Shown: piece by piece, positions 14,731 to 19,484 of the stretch
Layout of the letters: every line of letters begins with the position of its first letter
How positions within the stretch are numbered: position 1 is the stretch's first letter
Source of the DNA: Burkholderiales bacterium UBA2459
Lineage (GTDB): Bacteria; Pseudomonadota; Gammaproteobacteria; Burkholderiales; Burkholderiaceae_E
Length of the DNA stretch: 19,484 nucleotides
Direction: 5' to 3'
Assembly (NCBI GenBank): GCA_002342365.1
Contig: DDPV01000012.1
Coordinates: 132,122 to 151,605, forward strand
Program-made: the position numbers and the translations under genes
The notes under the pieces: model-generated
The model's input: only the letters and a program-made list of their open reading frames with translations
The model's database searches: none
Told to the model about the DNA's origin: nothing

Positions 14731-15609
14731 ATGATCAAGGGAAGCATTGTTGCCATCGTCACGCCGATGCACGAAGACGGTAGCATCGACTGGGAAAGCT
14801 ATCGACAACTGATTGATTGGCACATCGAAAGCGGTACGTCGGCGATTGTTGCTGTCGGCACGACCGGCGAGTCGCCCACGGTTGATCATGAAGAGAACTG
14901 CAAGCTGATTGAAGAAGCGGTGCATCATGCCGCGGGGCGGATCCCGGTCATTGCTGGTACCGGGAGCAATTCCACCCGCGAAGCGCTTGAGCTCACCCGC
15001 TTTGCAAGCAAGGTCGGCGCTCAAGCGAGCTTGCAAGTCGTACCCTACTACAACAAACCCACCCAGGAAGGCATGTACCAGCATTTTCGCTGCATCGCGG
15101 AGTCGGGCGGCTTGCCGATCATTGTCTATAACGTTCCAGGTCGTACCGTGGCCGATCTTTCCAACGACACCGTGCTACGACTGGCTCAGCTTCCGGCTGT
15201 GATCGGTGTTAAGGATGCGACCGGGGATATTCCCCGGGGGAGCGATTTGCTTGCGCGTTTACCGAGGCATGTTGCGGTCTACAGCGGCAATGATGATTCG
15301 GCGCTTGCCCTGATGGCGATGGGCGGGCACGGTGTGATCTCGGTGACGGCCAATGTTGCGCCGAAGGCGATGGCAAGGCTTTGCCAGGCAGCGTTTTCGG
15401 GCCGCTGGGACGAGGCACTTGCCATCAATCGACAATTGTTGCCGCTGCACTTCAAGCTTTTTGTTGAGGCTAATCCGATTCCTGCCAAATGGGCCTTGCA
15501 TCAGATGGGACGCATCAAATCCGGTATTCGCCTGCCCTTGATTCCGCTCTCCGAGGCGCACAAGGCCAGCGTTCATGAGGCACTTCGCGAATCAGGAGTG
15601 CTCTCTTGA
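14731..15609 (+). CDS. dapA: 4-hydroxy-tetrahydrodipicolinate synthase
   Basis: Condenses pyruvate with aspartate semialdehyde, the first committed step of diaminopimelate and lysine synthesis; 292 aa, the same length as E. coli DapA. The TIM-barrel active site is intact: Thr44 and Thr45 in VGTTGES, Tyr133 in YNVPGRT, Arg138, and the Schiff-base Lys161 in GVKDATGD. YYNKPTQEG at 106-114 is the other family signature. The start ATG 14731 follows a GGGGT Shine-Dalgarno-like element. The stop TGA overlaps the TTG start of bamC by 4 bp. dapA beside bamC (nlpB) is also the E. coli arrangement. Confidence 0.98.
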   Translation: MIKGSIVAIVTPMHEDGSIDWESYRQLIDWHIESGTSAIVAVGTTGESPTVDHEENCKLIEEAVHHAAGRIPVIAGTGSNSTREALELTRFASKVGAQASLQVVPYYNKPTQEGMYQHFRCIAESGGLPIIVYNVPGRTVADLSNDTVLRLAQLPAVIGVKDATGDIPRGSDLLARLPRHVAVYSGNDDSALALMAMGGHGVISVTANVAPKAMARLCQAAFSGRWDEALAINRQLLPLHFKLFVEANPIPAKWALHQMGRIKSGIRLPLIPLSEAHKASVHEALRESGVLS

Positions 15610-16784
15610 GCGCAAGGCTGCGCGGCGGCGCGATCCTGCTTGCAGTCTGCGCTTTGTCGGCTTGCTCGAGTTTTGAGGCGCTCAACGACCTCAACAAAGT
15701 CGACTACAAGGGAGCGAGTAAGGCGCCCTCGCTCGAGGTGCCGCCCGATCTGGTGCGGCCCGGTGTCAGCGACCGTTACACAGCCTTTGATCGGCCTGCC
15801 GATCGCACGCTCAGTGGCTTTCAAGCTTCAAGGGCTGGGCCTGGGGTAGATCGCGGTGTGATGCCGACGGTTACTGGAGCTCGGCTTGAAAAAGAAGGAT
15901 CGGGTCGTGTGCTTTTGGTTGTCGATTTGCCGATTGACAAGGCCTGGCCGATCGTTAAGCGCTTTTGGCAAAACAACGGTTTCTCCTTTACCGTGGATCG
16001 AAGCGATATCGGGATTCTGGAGACCGAATGGGCTGAAAATCGTGCACGAATTCCGCAGGATTTTCTGCGTCGAACCATTGGCCGGGTTGTTGATGGCTTG
16101 TACTCCTCGGGTGAACGCGATAAGTACCGCACGCGGCTTGATGCGCGCGGCAATGCTACCGAGATCCTCATCAGCCACCGTGGGATGCAAGAAGTCCTGA
16201 TCGATCGCGATAGCATCCGTACACAATGGCAACCGAGGCCAAGCGAACCCGAGCTCGAAATTGAGTTCACGCGCCGACTGCTTTTGCAGTTTGGTGATTC
16301 TGCATCGCAGGCAGATGAGAAGATTGCGCAGGCGGCAAACCCGAGGGGACCGATGGGTTCGAGGGCAAGCGGCCAAGACGGTACCGCGCTCGCTTCGCAA
16401 GCGCGGTTAAGGCGCGACGCCGACGGGGCTTCGCTTGAGCTTGCCATGAACTTTGACCGTGCCTGGCGACAAGTGGGCCTGGCGCTTGAGCGGGGCGGAT
16501 TTACGGTCGAGGACAGGGATCGGAGCCAAGGCATTTTCTATGTGCGTTATATCGATCCTGGTCTTGACCGGGAAGCGCCCCAGCGCGGGGTTCTTGCGGG
16601 GCTGACCTCCATGTTTCGCTCGGCCTCGGGGCAGGCGCCCAAGCAGTACCGAATGCAGCTAAGCGCCAAAGATCAGTCGGCCAGCGTGGATATTTTCGAC
16701 CCCAAAGGACAGCGTCTCAAAGGCGATGAAGCTCGTCTGGTTGCTGAAAGCATGCTCAAGTTATTACAAGAACAATTACGATGA
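15606..16784 (+). CDS. bamC: Outer membrane assembly lipoprotein BamC
   Basis: Lipoprotein of the BAM complex that inserts beta-barrel proteins into the outer membrane; 392 aa (E. coli 344). The signal peptide ends in lipobox LSAC with Cys20 as the acylated residue. It is followed by an unstructured stretch containing APSLEVPPDL (the BamD-binding region in E. coli BamC). Two helix-grip domains follow (about 90-210 and 275-390) joined by a Gln/Ser/Gly-rich linker near 235-275. The start is TTG 15606, with AGGAG (15594-15598) 7 nt upstream inside dapA, and the TTGA overlap indicates translational coupling. The gene position after dapA is the conserved nlpB locus. Confidence 0.94.
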   Translation: MSARLRGGAILLAVCALSACSSFEALNDLNKVDYKGASKAPSLEVPPDLVRPGVSDRYTAFDRPADRTLSGFQASRAGPGVDRGVMPTVTGARLEKEGSGRVLLVVDLPIDKAWPIVKRFWQNNGFSFTVDRSDIGILETEWAENRARIPQDFLRRTIGRVVDGLYSSGERDKYRTRLDARGNATEILISHRGMQEVLIDRDSIRTQWQPRPSEPELEIEFTRRLLLQFGDSASQADEKIAQAANPRGPMGSRASGQDGTALASQARLRRDADGASLELAMNFDRAWRQVGLALERGGFTVEDRDRSQGIFYVRYIDPGLDREAPQRGVLAGLTSMFRSASGQAPKQYRMQLSAKDQSASVDIFDPKGQRLKGDEARLVAESMLKLLQEQLR

Positions 16785-16832
16785 TCGATGCCGCAGGGTC
16801 GGCTGCTGCGTTTTGTGTAACTTTTGGGCTTC

Positions 16833-17651
16833 ATGCGCTTTTGTAGTCTGGGAAGCGGCAGCGCAGGCAATGCGATGCTGCTGCAGTGGACACATCAGGC
16901 AAAGACACATCAGATCTTGCTTGACTGTGGCTTTTCCGAGCGGGAACTGATTCAACGCCTCGGCATGCGGGGCCTATCGATCGAAGCGCTTGATGCGATC
17001 CTCATCACCCATGAGCACGGTGATCATTTGGGCAAGGCGCCCAGCATCGCCGCTCGGCATGGTGTGGAGCTGTGGTCAACCTTTGGAACTCTTCGGCCAG
17101 TGCTGATAGCCCAGGCCAAAAGCGCTATGCCGCTTCGCCACCGGCGATTGCGCGCAGGCGAGTCTCAGGACTTGTTTGGTATGCAGATCGAAGCGGTTGC
17201 AGTGCCTCATGACGCCAGTGAGCCGGTTCAGTTTATTTTCAATCTGGCTCGCGACAAGGCGCTACCGCTGCGATTGGGCGTTTTGACCGATCTCGGGCAT
17301 GCAAGTGCCCATGTGATTGCCCGTTTCAAGGGCCTCGATGCCTTGGTGGTCGAAGCCAATCATGATGTGCAATTACTCGAGCAATCAGGCTACCCGGCAT
17401 CGCTTAAAAAGCGTGTCGGTGGTGATTGGGGTCATTTGTCCAACGATCAGTCAGCTGCGCTTTTGCAAGCGATTGACGCAGCATCGCTGTCTTGCGTGAT
17501 CGCAGCGCATTTAAGCCGGCAAAATAATCACCCCGATCGCGTCCGATCGACCATGCACCAGCGATTGGGGCATGCATTCGCTCAACGGCTGATCATTGCT
17601 GATCAGCACGAGGGTTTTGACTGGCAGCTTGCCGATAAAAAAGCCGGCTAA
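16833..17651 (+). CDS. Metallo-beta-lactamase-fold hydrolase, YycJ/WalJ-like
   Basis: 272-aa metallo-beta-lactamase-fold protein. It has the N-terminal motif LGSGSAGNA (6-14), the metal motif THEHGDH at 59-65, PHD, a central LTDLGH, EANHD and the C-terminal AAHLSRQNNHP, the signature set of the YycJ/WalJ group, which resembles nucleases of the RNase Z/J superfamily. YycJ has been linked to DNA repair or cell-wall coordination in Firmicutes; the role in betaproteobacteria is not established. The frame is open from TTG 16824; I prefer ATG 16833 because MRFCSLGSGS fits the family. No Shine-Dalgarno is seen. The stop codon lies in the loop of a strong terminator, and this gene ends the rightward block. 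Confidence 0.9.
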   Translation: MRFCSLGSGSAGNAMLLQWTHQAKTHQILLDCGFSERELIQRLGMRGLSIEALDAILITHEHGDHLGKAPSIAARHGVELWSTFGTLRPVLIAQAKSAMPLRHRRLRAGESQDLFGMQIEAVAVPHDASEPVQFIFNLARDKALPLRLGVLTDLGHASAHVIARFKGLDALVVEANHDVQLLEQSGYPASLKKRVGGDWGHLSNDQSAALLQAIDAASLSCVIAAHLSRQNNHPDRVRSTMHQRLGHAFAQRLIIADQHEGFDWQLADKKAG

Positions 17652-17664
17652 GCGCCGGCTTTTT
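17638..17664. terminator. Strong intrinsic terminator, probably bidirectional
   Basis: AAAAAGCCGGC (17638-17648), loop TAAGC (17649-17653) and GCCGGCTTTTT (17654-17664) form a perfect 11-bp inverted repeat with six GC pairs next to the loop, flanked by A and T tracts. It would stop transcription on both strands, ending the rightward block and the leftward lipoprotein gene. The hydrolase stop TAA (17649-17651) is in the loop, so the final four codons form the left arm. Confidence 0.9.
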
Positions 17665-17710
17665 GTTGACCTACTTGCGCAGCAAGCAGATCGATCAACC
17701 TGGCAATCGA

Positions 17711-17929
17711 TTACTTCTTGGCAGGATCAGCGGGAGCGGCTGCAGGCGCTGCAGCATCCTTGTTCTCAGGAGCGGGTGCAGCAGCATCCTTGTTCTCGGG
17801 CGCTGGCGCAGCAGGTGCAGCAGCAGGCGCTTCGGCCTTCGGGGCCTCCGCAGGCTTGGCTTCTTCTTTTTTCTGGCAGCCGACCAAAGCGAGGGCCAGA
17901 AGCGATGCGATCAAGAGTGACTTCTTCAT
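17711..17929 (-). CDS. Small Ala/Pro-rich lipoprotein
   Basis: 72-aa predicted lipoprotein. The signal peptide MKKSLLIASLLALALVGC ends in lipobox LVGC with Cys18. The residue after Cys is Gln, not Asp, so sorting to the outer membrane is expected under the E. coli rule. The mature part is low-complexity (Ala, Pro, Glu, Lys), probably an extended disordered tether, ending in Lys-Lys. A 10-residue unit PAPENKDAAA occurs twice in tandem. A Shine-Dalgarno (AAAGGA) lies 6 nt before ATG 17929. The gene has its own TATAAT-like element about 120 bp upstream and is followed by the shared terminator. No family is recognised and function is unknown; similar short Ala/Pro lipoproteins are common in Burkholderiales. 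Confidence 0.85.
   Translation of the reverse strand: MKKSLLIASLLALALVGCQKKEEAKPAEAPKAEAPAAAPAAPAPENKDAAAPAPENKDAAAPAAAPADPAKK
17751..17810. repeat. Two tandem 30-bp repeats in the lipoprotein gene
   Basis: Units 17751-17780 and 17781-17810 share an identical 17-nt core (gcagcatccttgttctc) and differ at a few positions afterwards. Each encodes the 10 residues of the PAPENKDAAA unit. The repeat is in frame, so gain or loss of a copy would only change tether length. Confidence 0.85.
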
Positions 17930-17943
17930 GCGTTTTCCTTTCG

Positions 17944-18022
17944 TTGCAACAATTAAATCGATCTAGATGATGCCCGAGGATTGAGAACATTCGCCTCGGA
18001 GCAAGGCTAAGGGTTGTTGCAA
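17944..18022 (-). promoter_or_regulatory. Structured 5' leader of the lipoprotein gene (nested inverted repeats)
   Basis: The outer arms TTGCAACAA (17944-17952) and TTGTTGCAA (18014-18022) are a perfect 9-bp inverted repeat. Inside them, CCGAGG (17974-17979) and CCTCGG (17994-17999) form a 6-bp stem with a 14-nt loop. On the minus strand the outer 3' arm ends about 3 nt before the Shine-Dalgarno of the lipoprotein. No T tract follows the inner stem, so it is not an intrinsic terminator of the upstream gene. Confidence 0.45.
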
Positions 18023-18050
18023 TCCTTGATGTGATTGCAGGCAAGGACGA

Positions 18051-18056
18051 ATTATA
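18051..18056 (-). promoter_or_regulatory. Candidate -10 element for the lipoprotein gene
   Basis: On the minus strand this reads TATAAT, placed just after the stop of the ribosomal oxygenase gene. No good -35 is found at 16-18 bp. Transcription from here would give a leader of about 115 nt containing the nested inverted repeats. Confidence 0.45.
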
Positions 18057-18060
18057 AACG

Positions 18061-19359
18061 TCAGGAGTCCTCTGCGCCGCTAATGACGATCCATCCTTGT
18101 CGGTACCATGCAAATAAGCCCTCAAATAGTGGCTGAAATTCAACAGTTTTCTTGCATTCGCTTGCAACTCCGTCTCGGCTCGGTGTGTTGTCTGAACTTA
18201 TAGGGGCATTTGACAAAGTCGTTGTTGAGTGTTCCTCAGACAATGCCTGCATCTTTTTTTCAGACAATGTCTGCATCTTTTGCGGGTCAACACGGCGCGC
18301 ATCGGCGAGTGCGCACAGCAAGGGCTGGGGCTTGCCGGCAAGCTCGCCATTGAACCAAACCGCATGGCGGTCATAAACCATGCGGCTGGCCGGGTGAAGT
18401 GCAAGGCCCCGCTTTCGCGCCAGGCTTAGCCATCGGTCAAAGCTCAGGGTTGACTTTGGAACCTGAAACCACGCATTGGGAGCCGGTTCGCTGAGAAAAC
18501 GGCCAAGCGCCCGTTCAAAGGTTTTTGTGTCGCTTCGAAAATCCAGCGCCCACTGCCTCAGTTGATTGCGAAGTTCGGCGGGAATACGCCCAGGCTTTCG
18601 GGTTGCGCGCAACGACCGATCCTGATACCGCGGATTGGGTCCGGCAACCGACTCGGATGCTTCTAACAGAAACTGCGCAAGAAACTCGTGCCTGGAAGGA
18701 GCCCGAAATCCCACGGACCAGGTGCTACAAGCGCTTAGCGCTGTGCCCTCGTGTGCCCAGTTGGGTGGGAGGTACAAAGCGTCACCCGGCTCAAGCACCG
18801 CCTCGTACTGAGGCTTGAAATGGTTTAAAAGTTTGAGTGGTCGATCGGCTTGAAAGCTTTGCTCGCGTTGATAACCCCAACGCCAACGCCTCAGGCCCAA
18901 ACCTTGAATCAAAAAGACATCATAGGCATCGAGGTGAGCGCCCACCCCGCCGCCAGGCGATGCAACACTGACCATGACGTCGTCGATTCGGGCATGCGGT
19001 AAAAAGCAGAAGGCTTCACGCAAGCGATAAGCCTGGCCCATGCATCGATCCATGCCTTGAAGCAGGACGGTCCAATGTTTCTTCGATAAACCCGGCAAGC
19101 GATCAAAGGGCCCATGCTGCATCGTCCAACGATCGTCCTGACAACGGATAAGTCGACTTGCAACATCGGCATCGGCCGCCCTTGCAATCAGCGCATCAAG
19201 GGGGGTATTGACCGATTCCTGGGCAACAAAGCCTCGCAGCACAAGTGCTTGCTGCTGCCAATAGTTGGCAAGAAACTGCGATAGACTCAGCGCGCCCCAG
19301 CGAAGTTCACAAGGTCCTGGCACAGGATGCAGTGGCTTTGAAGCATGGTTGTTTTTCAT
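18061..19359 (-). CDS. JmjC/cupin-domain ribosomal oxygenase (RoxA/YcfD-like)
   Basis: Predicted Fe(II)/2-oxoglutarate-dependent oxygenase of the ROX family, 432 aa; E. coli YcfD (373 aa) hydroxylates an arginine of ribosomal protein L16. The N-terminal part reads LRWGALSLSQFLANYWQQQALVLRG. Iron ligands are visible as H142 and D144 (GAHLDAYDVF) and H203 (LPPNWAHEGTA), with SVGFRAPSRHEF after them. The C-terminal third has helical and winged-helix-like segments as in YcfD. Between LADARRVDP and LFEGLFAWYRQGWIVI lies an extra polar segment of about 55 residues that includes a tandem 8-residue repeat. The frame is open to ATG 19440, but MKNNHASKPLHPVPG from ATG 19359 fits better; neither start has a good Shine-Dalgarno. 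The ribosomal substrate is inferred from the family. Confidence 0.87.
   Translation of the reverse strand: MKNNHASKPLHPVPGPCELRWGALSLSQFLANYWQQQALVLRGFVAQESVNTPLDALIARAADADVASRLIRCQDDRWTMQHGPFDRLPGLSKKHWTVLLQGMDRCMGQAYRLREAFCFLPHARIDDVMVSVASPGGGVGAHLDAYDVFLIQGLGLRRWRWGYQREQSFQADRPLKLLNHFKPQYEAVLEPGDALYLPPNWAHEGTALSACSTWSVGFRAPSRHEFLAQFLLEASESVAGPNPRYQDRSLRATRKPGRIPAELRNQLRQWALDFRSDTKTFERALGRFLSEPAPNAWFQVPKSTLSFDRWLSLARKRGLALHPASRMVYDRHAVWFNGELAGKPQPLLCALADARRVDPQKMQTLSEKKMQALSEEHSTTTLSNAPISSDNTPSRDGVASECKKTVEFQPLFEGLFAWYRQGWIVISGAEDS
18236..18283. repeat. Two tandem 24-bp repeats within the oxygenase gene
   Basis: Units starting at 18236 and 18260 share tcagacaatg, then a C/T difference, then ctgcatctttt. 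On the minus strand they encode KMQTLSEK followed by KMQALSEE. The repeat is in frame and lies in the inserted linker, pointing to replication slippage. Confidence 0.85.
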
Positions 19360-19446
19360 CGGAAAACAGCATCCGGTTATCGGGTCAAGGCGGCAGAGGG
19401 GCGGGGTGGCCAGGGGCGAGCGCAGCAAGGAGCCAAGCATATCAAG

Positions 19447-19458
19447 CCGGCGCGCCGG
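19447..19458. repeat. 12-bp perfect palindrome upstream of the oxygenase gene
   Basis: CCGGCGCGCCGG is self-complementary and lies 88 bp before ATG 19359. Apart from it, the last 125 bp of the window (19360-19484) show no gene I can support and no clear promoter hexamers. Confidence 0.4.
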
Positions 19459-19484
19459 GCGTAACAGGCCAACGCACCGCGCGT

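Noticed and set aside
15821..16534. 237-residue open frame antisense to bamC
   Set aside because: Ser/Arg-rich shadow composition with no domain; bamC is supported by its lipobox, Shine-Dalgarno and gene order.
16792..16814. Possible weak terminator between bamC and the YycJ-like gene
   Set aside because: CGCAG and CTGCG give only a 5-bp stem with a 9-nt loop before TTTT; too weak to call, and the next gene lacks a clear promoter.
17974..17999. Inner CCGAGG/CCTCGG hairpin as a terminator of the ribosomal oxygenase gene
   Set aside because: No T tract follows on the minus strand, so it does not fit an intrinsic terminator.
1..19484. CRISPR arrays, tRNA genes, insertion sequences, prophage or defence islands
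   Set aside because: Intergenic gaps are short. No regularly spaced repeats, cloverleaf-like sequences, transposase motifs or integrase motifs were seen on either strand.

Overview
This 19.5 kb window looks like core chromosome of a betaproteobacterium, most likely order Burkholderiales. The protein sequences and gene orders support this: pyrG-kdsA-eno-ftsB in one block, a TrpS with the long insertion before KMSKS seen in Burkholderiales, a KdsA of the Cys-containing metal-dependent type, and dapA-bamC-metallohydrolase. GC content is moderate to high and coding density is very high. Genus cannot be fixed from the sequence. No tRNA, rRNA, insertion sequence, CRISPR array or prophage gene was seen.

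Layout. Positions 1-55 may hold the end of a rightward gene. Positions 67-2165 (minus) form a tight three-gene catabolic-type operon: a carboxymuconolactone decarboxylase family protein, a 3-hydroxyisobutyrate dehydrogenase family oxidoreductase, and an N-acyl-homoserine-lactonase-like metallohydrolase. A 106-bp divergent region separates it from pyrG-kdsA-eno-ftsB (2272-6486, plus), which covers CTP synthesis, the KDO precursor of LPS, glycolysis and the divisome. ftsB overlaps tail-to-tail with hslO, the last gene of a leftward operon (9533 to 6447) of an acetyl/acyl-CoA synthetase, a gamma-carbonic-anhydrase-like protein and the chaperone Hsp33.

From 9567 a long rightward run follows: alpha/beta hydrolase, PHP-domain phosphoesterase (YciV/RNase AM-like), YciO, site-2 protease family M50, trpS, a methyltransferase, dapA, bamC and a YycJ-like metallo-beta-lactamase-fold hydrolase. 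It ends at a strong bidirectional-looking terminator (17638-17664). Leftward genes on the right are a small Ala/Pro-rich lipoprotein with a structured 5' leader and a JmjC/cupin ribosomal oxygenase (RoxA/YcfD-like).

Most of the window is housekeeping. The parts most worth a second look are the three-enzyme operon with its operator-like dyad, a promoter placed so that the M50 mRNA should be leaderless, the nested inverted repeats in the lipoprotein leader, a repeat-bearing insertion in the ribosomal oxygenase, and three TTG starts each backed by a strong Shine-Dalgarno. No clearly new multi-gene system such as a defence or secretion island was found.
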